Shown here piece after piece: positions 21,131-34,570 of a stretch of 64,000 bases of DNA (position 1 is the first letter of the stretch; each line of letters opens with the position of its first letter). The notes beneath the pieces are model-generated. The model searched no databases, was not told the origin of the DNA, and saw only the letters and a list, made by a program, of their open reading frames with translations. Origin of the DNA: Chaenocephalus aceratus. Taxonomy: Eukaryota; Chordata; Actinopteri; Perciformes; Channichthyidae. The stretch covers positions 372,001 through 436,000 of the forward strand of contig JAMFTG010000055.1 in assembly GCA_023974075.1 (NCBI GenBank), read 5' to 3'. The translations under genes and the position numbers were made by a program.

Positions 21131-21454
21131 CAAAGCTAAATGTCTCGTTACTCTATTGATGAATCTATAAAGCACACTTATTCATAAGCTCTCAGCGCCA
21201 CTTGTGGGGCATTGAAATAAGCACTGCTCTTCGGTCCGGTAGGTCCCGGGTTCGGGACCCACCCGAAACTGGTAGTAAAAATAGAATTATTATAATATAT
21301 ATTATACATATATTGTGGTGCACTTTTTTTTTTATTCAAATATTGCTATATCTGCAATCAAAGTCAGTCCCTCCCAGTACTGGGTACTAGTTAATTCCAC
21401 TATCCCCACTATATTTAAAAAATAAGTCATATATAAAAAAATAATTTAATAAAG
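21131..21454. other. Spacer with a weak tRNA-like box B
   Basis: Around 21240-21265 the sequence GGTCCCGGGTTCGGGACCC contains a near-match to the polymerase III B box (GGTTCGANNCC), followed by A+T-rich DNA. No convincing A box or cloverleaf is visible. It could be a SINE head fragment or chance. Nothing else is recognisable here. Confidence 0.25.
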
Positions 21455-21860
21455 TCTGAGTTAACTTTTTTTGAGATCCATAGAAAGGGGTGAAAATGGA
21501 AAAAAAGTATCCGAAAATAGTGTCCCGTAAGGCGGGTAGAGTCCCTGACAACTCCCCTTACATTCCTCCAGAGTCAGAAAAAGTCTAAGTTAACTTTTGG
21601 AAGAACCATAGAAAAGGGGTGAAAATGGAAAAAATCTATCCGAAAATAGTGCCTCATATGCGGGTAGAGTCCCCTGACAACTCCCCTTACATTCCTCCAG
21701 AGTCAGAAAAAGTATGTTAACTTTTGGAAGAACCAGAGGAAGGGGTGAAAATGGATGAAATGTATCCGAAAATAATGCCTCATATGCGGGTAGAGTCCCC
21801 TGACAACTCCACTTTCCTCACATTCCTCCAGAGACCAGTTCAAAAACTTAAAGTTTTTGA
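21455..21860. repeat. Three tandem copies of a ~127-bp unit
   Basis: Three units share GTTAACTTTT, GGGGTGAAAATGGA, TATCCGAAAATA, GGGTAGAGTCCC, TGACAACTCC and CATTCCTCCAGAG. The second and third are most alike; the third ends with a divergent border near 21860. It is non-coding. Confidence 0.85.
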
Positions 21861-22069
21861 AGAACCATACTGGGGGGTCTCCAGGCAACACATGTACCGG
21901 GGCCAGAGTGCACATGGAGCGGGGAGACATTCCTCCATGAAGTGAGGCAGCCGTTTTTCTTCTGAGTCCTTTCAAAAACCGACTTCCGGTTTCCGATTTC
22001 GTGCAGACAATAGTCTTTTACACCATCAAAATGGACAAACGATGCATCGAATGACATCTACAGATCAAG

Positions 22070-24080
22070 ACGCAGGGTCCCCACATTTTGCAAGCAGGTT
22101 CCACACAAGTGCAACAACACACTCTCAAAGGCTCGGAGCGCCAAGCACATTTTTTGAATTTTTTTCAATTTGCTCATTCTTCTCCAGCAAAACCCTGTCT
22201 GACTCTACGAGTAAATCAGGATTTTGTGAGAAAGTTTGCCATTTGATTGAAAAAAAGTTCTGGGTGTTCTAGGGTTCTCATACTTCAGATCCCTGATCTG
22301 GGCCCAATTTAGGCCCTTTTTGGGCCCTGTGAAAAAATGATCTATTTATATCTCTTTTAGGATTTCACGTTTTTTTAATTAAAAATATTTTATAGGAGCG
22401 AAATTCTACACCAGTGTACTACATATAGCGGGGAACATTTGCTGTGAATATCAATTGCGTCACTCAAATGCTTGATTTTATATCAATATTATTCCAATGA
22501 AAAGCTAATTTGTCCAAAAGTGCTACTAAGTCGTATATTTTGATAACAACGTCTGATCGGTTCGGGCTCAATGGCTATTCCCCACCTCTAATTATTCCGC
22601 ATCCAATGTTACCCTCCTTGAGTCTCTAGGACCTCAGGGGGTGGAGCTAGGGCAGTCAGACGCCAATGGCAGTAATGCATGATGGCATTTGATTGAAAAA
22701 GAGTTCTGGGTGGGCTAGGGTGCCAATATTTCAGATTCCTGATTTGGACCCTATTTAGAGGCCCCCTGTGAAAAAATTATCTCTTTAGCCCTTTTCAAAG
22801 TACTTTAAACACTCACGGAGCACTGCGGCTTCTCAAAAGGCCTTAACGGAAGGTTTTGTTACATTTTAAGCCGCAACCTTTGACATTTAGTCGCACCAGA
22901 GGCATCCATCTGCATCTACTCTCCGAGACGGTTAAAATGACATCAAGCTCAAAGCGGTCGGACCTTCCTTTGTGCTGTAAAGGGCACCGTACGGCATGAA
23001 AGCGTGACCTTTGACCTTTGGAGCTTTGTTACATTTCAAGCCGTAACCTTTGACATTAGGAGCAGCGGAGGCATCAATCTGCATGTACTCTTCGAGTCGG
23101 TTCTAATGAGAGCAAGCTCAAAGCGGTCGGAACTTCCTTTGCGCCGTCGAGGGTACTGTCGGCATTGCGAATGTGACCTTTGACCTCGGTTTTGACCTTG
23201 TCCGAGGTCGCAGAGTCCCCACATTTTGCAAGCGGGTTCCACACAGGTGCAACAACACACTCTCGAAGTTTCGGAGCGCCAACCACATTTTTTCAATTTT
23301 TTTAATTTTCTTGCCATCTGCCAACACAAGCCTGTCAAATGCTAAGCTCCAGACAGCATTATGTGAGAAAGTTTGACATTTTATTGAAAAAAAGTTCTGG
23401 GTGGGTTACAGTTTACATACTTCAGATTCCTGATCTGGGCCCTATTTAGACGCCCCCTGTGAAAAAATTATCTCTTTAGCCCTTTTCAAAGTACTTTAAA
23501 CACTCACGGAGCACTGCGGCTTCTCAAAAGGCCTTAACGGAAGGTTTTGTTAAATTTTAAGCCGTAACCTTTGACATTTAGTGGCACCAGAGGCATCCAT
23601 CTGCATCTGCTCTGCGAGACGGTTAAAATGACATCAAGCTCAAAGCGGTCGGACCTTCCTTTGTGCTGTAAAGGGCACCGTACGGCATGAAAGCGTGACC
23701 TTTGACCTTTGGAGCTTTGTTACATTTCAAGCCGTAACCTTTGACATTAGGAGCAGCGGAGGCATCAATCTGCATCTACTCTTCGAGCCGGTTCTAATGA
23801 GAGCAAGCTCAAAGCGGTCGGACCTTCTTTTGTGGCGTAAAGGGCACCGTACAGCATGAAAACTTGACCTCTGATCTCGGTTTTGACCTTGTCGAAGGTC
23901 GCAGGGTCCCCAAATTTTGCAAGCGGGTTCCACACACGTTAACCAACCCACTCTCAAGGTTTCGGAGCGCCAACCACATTCTTTAAAAAAAAATCTTTTT
24001 CGGGTCCCCAAATTTAGCAAGCGGGTTCCACACACGTTAACCAACACACTCTCAAGGTTTCGGAGCACCAACCACATTCT
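22070..24080. repeat. Complex tandem repeat, 691-bp major period
   Basis: The segment starting CTTTTCAAAGTACTTTAAAC at 22791 returns at 23482 (offset 691) with few changes. A shorter module, TCCCCACATTTTGCAAGCGG to CCAACCACATT, occurs near 22077, 23215, 23908 and 24004. Modules of the type AAGCCGTAACCTTTGACATT and CTCAAAGCGGTCGGACCTTC occur two to four times. No coding frame shows domain features. The block directly adjoins the 3' side of the minus-strand L1, so part of it could be a repetitive L1 3' region; I cannot decide this from one copy. Confidence 0.85.
23005..23708. promoter_or_regulatory. Perfect DR1-type direct repeats (three sites)
   Basis: TGACCTTTGACCT, the complement of AGGTCAAAGGTCA, occurs at 23005-23017, 23174-23186 and 23696-23708. 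Another TGACCT follows at 23193. This is the consensus DR1 site of RXR heterodimers and HNF4 in vertebrates. Function is inferred only from the motif. The sites are part of the tandem repeat module. Confidence 0.4.
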
Positions 24081-27000
24081 TTAAAAAAAATTCATTTTCA
24101 ATACCACGTCCAAAGCCTCAGTAAGGTGATTGAAAATGCTTGTCCAGTATCCTTGTAGGCGAGGACAAGACCAAAACATATGAGTCATGTTTGCTGGTGA
24201 CATGTGGCATCTGTTACAGGTGTCCGTAACATTTGGATATATTTTGGAGAGTTTAGAGTTGGTGTAATAGATATGGTGGACAACTTTTAGTTGTAAAAGA
24301 TTGAGCCTGGCACAGGACGTACTATTGTTCACTCTTGCTAATGTGCCATCCCAGACCTCATCATCTATAGCTTGGACTAGTTCCTCTTCCCAATGTTGTT
24401 TGATTTTACCAAGCGATGTTTCTGTGAGACGGGAGACGGAGTTGTAAATTCTTGAAATCAGACCTTTGTCGATTGTTAAAGTGTCCAGAATTGAGTCAAT
24501 TATTGAATCCGGAGGGATATTGGGGAAGGAAGGGTTGTTTAGTTTAACCCAGTTTCGGACCTGGAAGTAGCGAAATAGATGAGTGCTTGGAAGGCAACAT
24601 TTGTCAGAGAGTTGGCTAAAGCTACCGAAAACATTGTTAATGTAAAGGTCCCTTACTCTGATAAGACCTAATCTCTGCCACATAGAGAAGGCCCCATCAG
24701 TGTAATGGGGGAGAAAGAGATGGTTGTTGCGAATGGGGCTATGTATAAAGGATCCACAGAGTCCATGAGCCTTTCTGAATTGGGACCAAATTCTTAGGGT
24801 GGAAACAACAATCGGGTTATTCGAATATTGAGTTGGCCGGCTGGGTAATGTAGATGTAAGCAAAGCCAAGAGTGAGGTATTAGGACAGGATTTGGCTTCA
24901 AGCTCACACCAACTCAATGTTGGTTCCTTAGTCCATAGAATTATTTTGTGGATATTGGCTGCCCAATAGTAGTGTATATTTGGAAGCGCTAATCCTCCTG
25001 TAGATCTATGCCTTTGTAAAAGCTCTTTCCTTGCCATAAAAAAGAGGAGATTAGTTTGTCTATTTTACGAAAAAGTGATTTTGGTAGGAAGACTGGCAGA
25101 CATTGAAAGAGGTACAGAAAGTGAGGGAGGACGTTCATTTTGATACAGTTTACCCTCCCAGCAATAGTTGAATGTAAATTATTCCACCTTTCCAAATCAT
25201 ATTTGAGCTTGTCAATTAGTGGTGGGAAGTTATGTTTGTAAAGGTCTGAGAGTTTTCCACTTATATTCTCGCCCAATACTTAAAATTACTCCTAGACATC
25301 TTGAAGGTGAAGAGTCTATCGGGGATCTGAAGGGCCAGGTCAATTACGGGGAAACACTCACTCTTGGAAAAGTGTAGCTTGTACCCTGAGAAGGTTCCGA
25401 ATCGGGTTAACAGATCTATTATCTGAGGAATGGTAGATATAGGGTTAGAAATGAACAATAGTAAATCGTCAGCGTATAACGAGAGTATGTGTTCAGAGCC
25501 ATATCTGGTAATTCCTTGTGTAAAGCTGGCCGATTTAAGCGCAATTGATAGGGGTTCGATTGCCATAGCGAATAGTAACGGGCTTAGAGGGCAACCCTGG
25601 CGAGTACCTCTACCTAGTGTAAAATATTGAGAACTTATCCCGTTAGTACTCACTGAAGCATTGGGTGAAGAGTATAACAATGCTATCCATGACACAAATT
25701 TGGATCCAAGGCAGAACCTCTTAAGGACCTCAAATAAAAAGCCCCACTCCACCCTGTCGAACGCTTTCTCTGCATCCAATGAGACCACCACCTCTGGTGT
25801 CTCCTTAGATGCAGGAGAGAGGAGGATGTTGAGAAGGCGACGGATGTTGGAGAAGGAGTATCGGCCTTTCATAAACCCAGTTTGGTTTAATGATATGATG
25901 TTTGGTGTGACTGATTCAAGGCGTATCGCTAGTATTTTAGCCAGGATCTTATGGTCCGCATTCAGAAGGGAGATGGGGCGATAGGAGCTACATTCAGAAT
26001 TATCCTTGCCTGGTTTTAATAATACAATTACTACCGCCTCAGTCAGAGTTTGTGGCAATGTTCCCCGGTCCAGAGAGTCTTCAAACATTCTCAAAAGAAG
26101 GGGGGTCAATTTATCAATACATTGTTTATAAAACTCAATTGGATAACCGTCTGGGCCCGGGGACTTGCCACTCTGGATCAACCTGATCGAATCAGCTATT
26201 TCACTAGGCTTTAGAGGTTGATCCAACTCACCCTCCTGAGCCGGTGTTATGGACGGAAATTCCAGATCATCCAAGAATTTAGGCATATAGTCCAGAGTAA
26301 AAGGTTTTAAAGGTGTCGTTGATAACAGATGGGATTGTTGTGAGTTCACGAGTAGGGGTCCGTATTTGTTTAATTTGTTGGGAAACCGACTGGCTCTTAA
26401 TTTGGTGTGCTAAGAGGCAAACCGCCTTCTCCCCATGTTTAAGAGCAATTTCTCAGTCTCTTGCGTTGAAAGTAAATTGTAGTCCATCTGAAGATGTTGC
26501 CTTTCTTTATCTAGTTCAGGGGATGGACATGTTGAGAGTTGGCTATTTAGTTTAGCTATACTGCCTAAAAGTTCTAGCTGTTTTTGCTTTTTCATTTTGT
26601 TTTGCCTTGCAGAGTAAGAGATAATCTCTCCTCGGATCACAGCTTTTAACGTCTCCCACAAAAGAGATGGTGATATCCCATCAGACATATTGGTTATAAG
26701 GAAATCATCAATAGCTTAAGAGATTGTTTCACAGAATCGATCATCAATTCAGTCGCCAGGGGGGACGTGTCTTTTGTAACAGTGTGAATGAGAGGTCAAG
26801 TAACAATGGGGCGTGGTCAGATATCACTATTGGTGAGTATTCTATGTTTTTTACAACGGGAAGAAAATAGTTATCGATAAAAAAATAGTCGATTCTCGAA
26901 AATGTTTTGTGAACCAAGGAGTAGAAAGAAAACTGTTTCGCTTTGGGGTGGAGAGAACGCCATGGGTCCACACAACCTGTTTGACTCATAAATAGTGAGA

Positions 27001-27334
27001 TGGCTTTAGCCATTTTAGAGGGGGAGTCCCGTTTTGGGCTAGATTTGTCTAAAAGCGGGTCCATTGTACAGTTGAGATCACCGCCCAAAATCAAATGGTG
27101 GGAGCTTAGGTCTGGTAATAATGATATCACTTTTCCCATGAATGCTTCATCATCCCAGTTGGGCGCATATAGATTGGCGAGAACAACATTAACATTATTG
27201 AGGGAACCAGAAACTATCACAAAGCGGCCTTGAGGATCCGGTATAACCTCAGTCGAGCTGAACTGTATTTTTAACGGGGGGTGTGGGGGTCGCCCACCAC
27301 GGAAAAAAAATAGATTTCCTGTATTCTGGTGCAT
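24081..27334 (-). pseudogene. L1-clade LINE ORF2, 5'-truncated and frameshifted
   Basis: On the minus strand the endonuclease part (27334-26744) has LILGGDLNC and ISDHAPLLLDL but lacks the first motifs. A linker follows (26688-26410). RT (26349-25261) has SYRPISLLNADHKILAK, LDAEKAFDRVEW, GTRQGCPLSPLLFA and YADD (25465-25476). The C-terminal part (25037-24081) has GGLALPNIHYYWAANI and a Cys/His region (CNRCHMSPANMTHMFWSCP). These are L1 rather than L2/CR1 features. At least three frameshifts and one in-frame stop (26410-26412) break it. The 5' end stops near 27345. A poly(A) tail is not evident, so the 3' end may also be lost. Confidence 0.85.
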
Positions 27335-27344
27335 TTTAACAGGT

Positions 27345-29513
27345 GGTTTGATACTTTTATGTGGCTAATTTCATCCAGTAGTGAAGAAAGGAAACATATT
27401 TGATTATTAATTCAGAGCCGTCTTTGAATTATAAAAAGCAGTTTAAATGCCCATTTTTTGTACCTTTATATACAACAATAAATATTTGTGAGTGCATTGA
27501 GAGATATTGTTGTGGAGAGTCATTTATATATAAATCGCAAAATACATTTGTGAATCCTTCTGTGAGCATTTATTAATATTGAGACTGATCTGACTCCATA
27601 CAGATGTTAAGTTCACCTAGGAATGGTATCATTGACTTAAATGTTCAAATAACTGTTGCTCTTCTGTCTATATTGGTCATAGGATGCCCCTTGACTGAAA
27701 TGTTTCCTGTTCAATATCCCCACTAATTTCCGTAACATTCTGGGATGAGAGTCCACATCACAATTTACTCTAAACTGTCATTTCCCTTTCATCACTCACC
27801 TCAGCAACGGACCTCTCTCCACTGTCCCTGTGTTCTGCCTCTGACTCACTCTCAAGCGCCTAGATGTCAAGAGAGGTGGTGAAGTGATCATTATGTATTG
27901 AGTAATATACTCTTTCACATTGAATCATAACAAGTCATACTGAATGTAAATACAACTGACTCTAAAGTAAGTCCCAGTCTGTGACATTGGACATTTTGAA
28001 GACTCAAAGTCCCAAGCAGTAGGTAGAATATTAGCTAGTCTGTGTAATGTGCACAGAAAATAAAATAAACTGAATATATATATATATATTATAACTGAAT
28101 ACTGGGATGGAAATTGCCTATAAGCACTCAGTAAAACATAAACTCACACAAACAGCTTCTGAATGATAAGAAGTATAATTAAAACATAATTCTTTTAACT
28201 AATTTTTAAAAATGCAATATGTAATTCTCAAAATGTCAAACTATTATTTTAAGGTCATTGTAGCCACTCTTGCGGTTTGCTGTTACAAAGTGAAATTGCT
28301 TAAACAATCTTCAGTTGGCTTATGTGGATGTAAAAGCTCAGGACATTACTGTTGAGTGTAAAAATGTTGACGCGTTTTGTTTTCAACTTGGGTTTTTGCT
28401 TCTGAAGTGAAGGGTCTCTGCTGACCCTACCTCTTCACCTATCTCACTTAGACACACACTCACATGTGTTTTGCGATTGTAGCTTCATCACGTACACACT
28501 TCCTTTATCAATGAACATGTATTCAACTAAGACAATCCCTTATTTTGGCTAAGTTACAGCTCAGTCTGGCTGTGACAGTCGAGTATTATATTATACAGGT
28601 GCCCACTAGAGATGAGGCATATAAATTACTAACATATTTGAAAACATTATTTCCCATAAATCATTTGATGTGATGTAAGTAACCTCTTAACTTTGTTCAG
28701 CTTGAATTTCCTGGACAATGTGAGCTGTTTGTTTATTGTGCAGCCTTAGTTTGTATGTTTTACCAATATGTATGTTGAGAAATGACAGATGTTTTTGATC
28801 ACTGCTTTTATATATATATATATAATACATTCTTGTAAAAGGCAAGTTCTTGTTGGAATTTGTTCAACTTTTAATACAGTGGCTCTTGAGCTTTATCTAG
28901 CTTTGCATTTTTTATTTTAAGTGCTTAATCTGTGTACCCTGGATTACATTCTTCACATTTCTGGTAATAGTCAAACATATACATATATATATATACGAAG
29001 GCAGTGTTGTTTAAATGAAATCTTTCAATCCGACTAATGTATAGGATAAACCTTTTTTTTCCACTGAGCAATAATCCTTTTTATACTATATATTTGAGAT
29101 TGATATTCATAGAACAGTTTTTTCTGCAATTTAATTGTAATAAATACGTTTTGCAGAACATTTCAATTGCAGTATTTAGATGTTGCTTTCACCGTAAAAC
29201 ACTGCATTACACTGATTATTTTACAGTTAAACAGTGTTATTTGTTTGGTATGTTTCTGTAAAATTGAATGGGATTCAATGTACAATATACAACAACTGCA
29301 TGTAAATCTTACTGAAATAATCAGTTTAATAGCAACGTGATCATGCTAATTCAGCAGAAAAGGGCTGTTGAAATTACAGATTTAAAATGTAAATTACAAC
29401 AGTTTTAAACTGTAAAATATACACGTTGTTCTGTAAAGTTGTTGACAGTTTACGGTATTTTGTACATCATTTTTCTGGCCACAAAGCTGCCAGGTTTTCA
29501 CCGTAAAAAAAAC
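27345..29513. other. A+T-rich intergenic stretch
   Basis: No exon or RNA gene is supported. Short (TA)n runs occur at about 28076-28089, 28810-28823 and 28980-28994. The interval 29180-29500 has scattered TTTACAGT/ACTGTAAAA and TTCACCGTAAAA motifs, which resemble an abundant fish MITE; its borders are unclear. Confidence 0.5.
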
Positions 29514-29875
29514 AACACTCACTCTATAGAGAACAGAGATACTGTGGGTCGTTGTGCAATCATTAACTGGGAGGAGTCATATTCCAAGGAAAATGACACT
29601 GAATTCTTGCCAAATGAGTCCTGGCATCATGTGTATTTATGGGTGTGAGTGTTTTTATCAGTTCTGTGGAAGTAACACACCCTGACAGGGTGACCGTTTC
29701 ATTGGAACAAGAAAGAATGGTGCAAGAAGTAAAAAAGCAGGAACGTACAACACACACACACACAATTTGAATACCATGACAAAAGAATTAAAGCCAGCTT
29801 AAGCTAAAAAGGCAACAAATAGTTTCTCATAACAGGTGCCTCCCATTCTCACTGCTGTCCCAACAAGTTTTAACC

Positions 29876-29997
<122 letters not shown>

Positions 29998-30000
29998 TGC

Positions 30001-30195
30001 CATACAGTACCAGTAAAACATGTGGACACAGCTTCTCATTCGAATGTTTTGATTTATTTAGATTATTTTTTACATTGTAGATTAATACTGAAGACATCAA
30101 AACTATGAAAGAACATAATCTGGAATTATGTGGTAAACATAAAGGTGTTAAACAAACCGGTATATGATTTATATTTTTCAGAGTAGCCTGCAACC
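30001..30195. mobile_element. Tc1/mariner-like terminal fragment, copy A
   Basis: ACAGTACCAGTAAAACATGT, TGTGGACACAGCTTCTCATT and ATTAATACTGAAGACATCAA match the terminal region of a common fish Tc1-like transposon (CAGTACCAGTCAAAAG...). Only about 190 bases of one end remain and no transposase is present. The equivalent piece in copy B is at 46691-46890. Confidence 0.7.
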
Positions 30196-30458
30196 TTGGC
30201 TGCTGTGCTCTCAGTGTTTTGTCTCCCTGCTCCTGCCTGTTGGCGTCAGCTGATAGAGGTGTTGTAGTGATTTCTCTTGTTATGCACAATGTTGATTCTT
30301 CTTTCAGAACTAGCTGAATACATGGGTAAAGGTTCTACTCGAGCCCAATTTGAATACCATGACAAAAGAATTAAAGCCAGCTTAAGCTAAAAAGGCAACA
30401 AATAGTTTCTCATAACAGGTGCCTCCCATTCTCACTGCTGTCCCAACAAGTTTTAACC

Positions 30459-30608
<150 letters not shown>

Positions 30609-31569
30609 ACACACTTTGGATAAGTATTCACGTTAATCCACATTGTAAATTGCTGCCTTATTTAAAGTTATTAGTAATTCAAGATTCATTATTAAATTAA
30701 ATGTGGTACATAAGATCAAATAAATGAAATAACTTTGACTTGATCATTTTTTCACAACATTAGACCTGTCCTCTAATCTCTACTAGAATAAGACAAGTGT
30801 GCATGTGTGGGTGTTTTAACACTCCTGTAATGTACCTAGTCTTGATATCCTTTTCATTACAGAGCTGGGAGAATGGTGTATTGATTAGATTCTGATCCGT
30901 GCGAGTCCAATTTTGACTGACTTTAGTTCTAATGTTAATTTGTCTTCAACCCATAAGTCATTCTTTAAATTAACTCTAAATGTCCCCTGATGATGGATTA
31001 GTGTTCCACATTTTTCCCACTAATTTGTTTTATGATTAGGCCAAAGGTAAAGAGAGACATTGATGACCTTGTGTCCCTTTGTTAGTACGTAGTTCCATTT
31101 TGTCTATGGCCTTGGACGGCTTCACTAAAAGTCACCCAGTTCTGCCCTGCTAAAGTCCGGCTGAGTGCAGTCACAGAGATGCTAAAGGCTGCTCTACATG
31201 CAATGACATTAATGGTCTGGTCTGAATGGACACCATTTCCTGCTCCCAGAGAGAATTACGCTCCTCAAACTGCCACTCCTCCTCCTCCTCCTCCTCCAAA
31301 GACTCAGGAGGCACACAAACATTACAGCCGTTGATACTGTCTCACGTGGGTCTGCTCCCCCCCACTGAGCCATGAACTGAAAGCATGACATCTGCTTTAA
31401 ACACTTGGAAGCCTCCCTTTCACACCAGCACCAACCTTGACTTTTAAGAAACATATTACATAGCTATCAAGGTGTTTGACAGAAAGCCAAATGAATACCA
31501 CCACTGTACCATCCTTGAAAAACACAATTTCTTGAGTTTTGACGATTTTAAGTCTTTTAAAAGTATGTG

Positions 31570-32160
31570 TTTTATTTAGAAATGTTTACATGGACTGCCC
31601 CCCCCCCCCCTCCCTTAGGGGAATTCATCCACAGAAAACACACTGGACGCTGCACTAGGTCAGAAACCAGAGGAGACTGTGAAGTCCACCGTAGACGGAC
31701 CACTTTTGGACAAAATGTCCTCTCCGTTAAAGGCAGCTCTTTGTGGAATAGCCTCCCAACTGAGATACGGGATTGTCCAACTCTCAATAGCTTCAAAGGT
31801 CAACTCAGAGAATGGTTGAGAAACAAACAGACGTGCAATCACCGCTAAATGCACTTTAACACAGGGGCATCTCCTCTTGCACTTTATGTAGCTCTTTTAT
31901 CTTATCTTGCACTTTATATGTCGTAGCTGCTATATTGTACTGCCATGTGGTTAATGTTTGTATATGCTGCTCATGCTCTTTCTGCATATCATGTATTTAT
32001 TTTTGCTATGTTTATAAATGTCATATTCTTGTATGTTGTATGTGAGGGGACTGCGGATGGAAATGAGCTTAAAGCTAAAATCCGGCTCATTTACGCTTGT
32101 AAGCATTGTTTTGTTTTAAAGTGTTCATCGATGTGCACTGTCCCGGTTCAAATAAAACCT
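31570..32160 (+). mobile_element. 5'-truncated LINE, RT C-terminal end and 3' region
   Basis: The frame at about 31615-31848 encodes a peptide with TRSETRGDCEV, KGSSLWNSLPTEIRD and LNSFKGQLREWL. It matches the pattern RT-linked C-terminus of L2/CR1/Rex-type LINEs (TRS...S...WNSLP..I...SL..FK..L). It ends with TAA after CNHR. The following 300 bases, with repeated TTGCACTTTAT, are probably the element's 3' region. The final tail is not obvious. A 12-C run lies at the left border. It is unlike the tails of LINE-A and LINE-B, so it is a third family. Confidence 0.65.
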
Positions 32161-33227
32161 GGGGTAAGTCAGATGAGACTAACGGCTTCCCTTAGGGCAT
32201 TATCGTTCAGATGCATGAATCTCGTTACCACAGAGTGGATTGTTTTTTTAAGGCTATTCTGATCCACGTTTGTACCAAAGACGGCATTTCGGCAAATCTG
32301 ATTTTTCAGCTGAGCTAGAATATAATCTTGACAAATTCAATCATCAGGAGTTACATTTTGAAAACAACAATGACATCTAAAACAAGTTCAAATAAAATGT
32401 ATACTGCACAGAGTTCTGAAAATTATTGATTACAATATTTGTGAAATACAAAAAAGGTATTACAGCAAGAAAATAAGACCTTGTTGAACACTTACGTGTC
32501 TGCTGACAGTGAATGATAGGCAGTAAGAAGTCAACTGGTCTGCTAAAGTCTGTTGTACTGACCACAGGTCAGCTGCATATATATAGAGCAGTGGTTCTCA
32601 AATGGGGGAACTTGGACCCGTAAAATGCTGCTTCTTATCTTAAGTTGTGTTGCCTTGCTCCGCTTCTGGGGGGAGGGTGGTGCTGTCGGCTGTGCGTGGT
32701 GATGAAACACTGGTTCGAGGGGCCCCCAGTGAATGTTTGCCTAGGGCCCCCACAGACTCTAGAATCGCCACTGCCCGACAGTAAAGAATACACATATTTA
32801 TAACTAGTATAGCTAGTTCCAGAGTAGATAAAATAGCTAAGTGTGTTCTCTAACTCTTACTGTGTGTTTTGCTCTGCTCACCGGTCCGTCACAGCGGTGG
32901 AGCTGTGATCCAGTAGAGCTGCGTGTTCTCCGTCAGCAGCAGCTGATCCTGATCTCTCTCTAAAAATACAATTTGTTCAGTTTTTCTCCGTGTTTACTAT
33001 CTATATAATAAAAATAATTCCTCTGCGAAGCAAGGAGTCAGACCATTTATTTATTTCAGTTGTGATAAGGAATGTAATTGCTCAGCTGAGGTCTCCGGAG
33101 ATCAATAATCCACAGACCGCGAGCAGTTTCCACTCCAAGCAGTTAACTGGCAAAACACATTTCATATACTTATTACAGATAAAAGGTGTCATATTGTGAT
33201 TGGATAAGTGTATTTCTGAGTGAGGTG
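32161..33227. other. Spacer with hAT-like end motifs
   Basis: At 32590 a CAGTGGTTCTCAAATGG motif and at about 32758-32775 a TCTAGAATCGCCACTG motif resemble ends of two different hAT families. They are not a matching pair and no 8-base duplication flanks them. No exon is visible in the interval. Confidence 0.35.
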
Positions 33228-33300
33228 CTGTAGGTTCCTGGTTGGCTCTGTTGGAGCACCACCCAGTGGCGTGGTTGAAGGTTCGACTCTGCTCGGTGCC
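33228..33300 (+). other. Possible tRNA-derived SINE head
   Basis: TGGCTCTGTTGG resembles a polymerase III A box. GGTTCGACTCTG about 40 bases further resembles a B box (GGTTCGANNCC). The spacing is compatible with a tRNA-like promoter. I could not fold a clean cloverleaf, so this is a degenerate SINE or tRNA pseudogene at best. Confidence 0.35.
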
Positions 33301-33557
33301 GATCATTGATGAGTAGCCTTTACAAGGAAAGGACTCGAACACTGAGGCATGAGATAAGCAATGAGCTGATTTAATGGTAAAAGCAACAGTAAAAAATACA
33401 GAGTACTCTGGACTCAATTCCACTACCGTGTGATATACGTATCAGCAACAGCCAGTCAGAAAAGAGCCCCGAGTATGAACATGGGTACAGCTTACATACA
33501 CATGGCCCGAGGCAATGAGTCAGCAGCCGTAGACTCCTGGTTCGCGCCATCTCCTTA

Positions 33558-33559
<2 letters not shown>

Positions 33560-33614
<55 letters not shown>
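33560..33614. repeat. (TG)n microsatellite
   Basis: About 27 uninterrupted TG units followed by a short (GA)n run. Confidence 0.97.
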
Positions 33615-33622
<8 letters not shown>

Positions 33623-34570
33623 TCCCTGTGTCCCTATAAGGCAAAGAAGAACAAATGTATAGCTGGGATCACACACACACACGTACCTGTGTAGGGATGT
33701 TTCATTCAAGTTGCACATACCAGATGTTTGACACGCTGTGTCCAAATAAGGATGTCTCATCTCTCAGATCTCGAGCCTCCTGCCATGCAAACCGCCACTA
33801 CTCAAATAAGGATGTTTCACTTCTCATATGTCCAGCTTCCTGTTATGCAGACTGCTACTATTTGATATAAAGTAATTAAGCACACACATATGTTTAAGCA
33901 AACTACTGGCACTTAACACATGGCGGGCCAGATCACACTACTTAACCCCAATACAGTGTTTTTGACATAGCTGGAAACTGTGAACACAGGTTACTTTAGC
34001 TCTCAGGCGAGCCCACGCCTCTTGGCTTCACAAAGTCAGACAGATCCAGCCTTGTCCAAGGATAATCCAGGCCAGTAGTAGTATTCATACCTCTTCAATC
34101 ACATTAGTATGCATACAAAGTGACAGGTGTCACTACTTATTTTATGACCCCAATAAACCTTTAATGCTAGGTGTGAAGACAGGTGTCATACAGGTGTCAT
34201 ATGTTTATGACCCCAAAGAAAAGAAAATTCAACATCTCCTTCAGAACCCTCGGTAGCAGGAGCTTCACCGCCATGCTCTCCTTATGCTCCAGAGGTTGAT
34301 TTTAAGGCCCTGACACACCAAGCAGTCACCAGAGAACTCGCCGACGCCGACTGTTGCGTGGCCGTGTTCTCCTGGGTCTTGGCCATGTGTCGCACTGGAA
34401 CACACCACAAAGACTTCAGCCGAGCACGTACAAACTGCGCATGCGTGAGTGGGAATAACTCTCCTTACCAGCAGGCGGCGGTAGTGTGTATTCATCATTC
34501 AAAAGAGGCAACAACCGGAAGACAGAGAAGAAGAACAGACTGCGTGATTTAAACAAACAACAAATAGCGT
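33615..34570. other. Non-coding stretch with short local repeats and a TTAA-type end
   Basis: A ~60-base unit with AAATAAGGATGTYTCAYTTCTC occurs two to three times between 33745 and 33850. At about 34300 a TTTTAAGGCCCTGACACACC motif looks like a DNA-transposon terminus, but I see no inverse partner. GACAGGTGTCA and ATGACCCCAA are repeated between 34120 and 34215. No exon is recognised. Confidence 0.4.

Noticed and set aside
21225..21275. Possible tRNA gene
   Set aside because: Only a B-box-like segment is present. The A box and cloverleaf pairing are missing.
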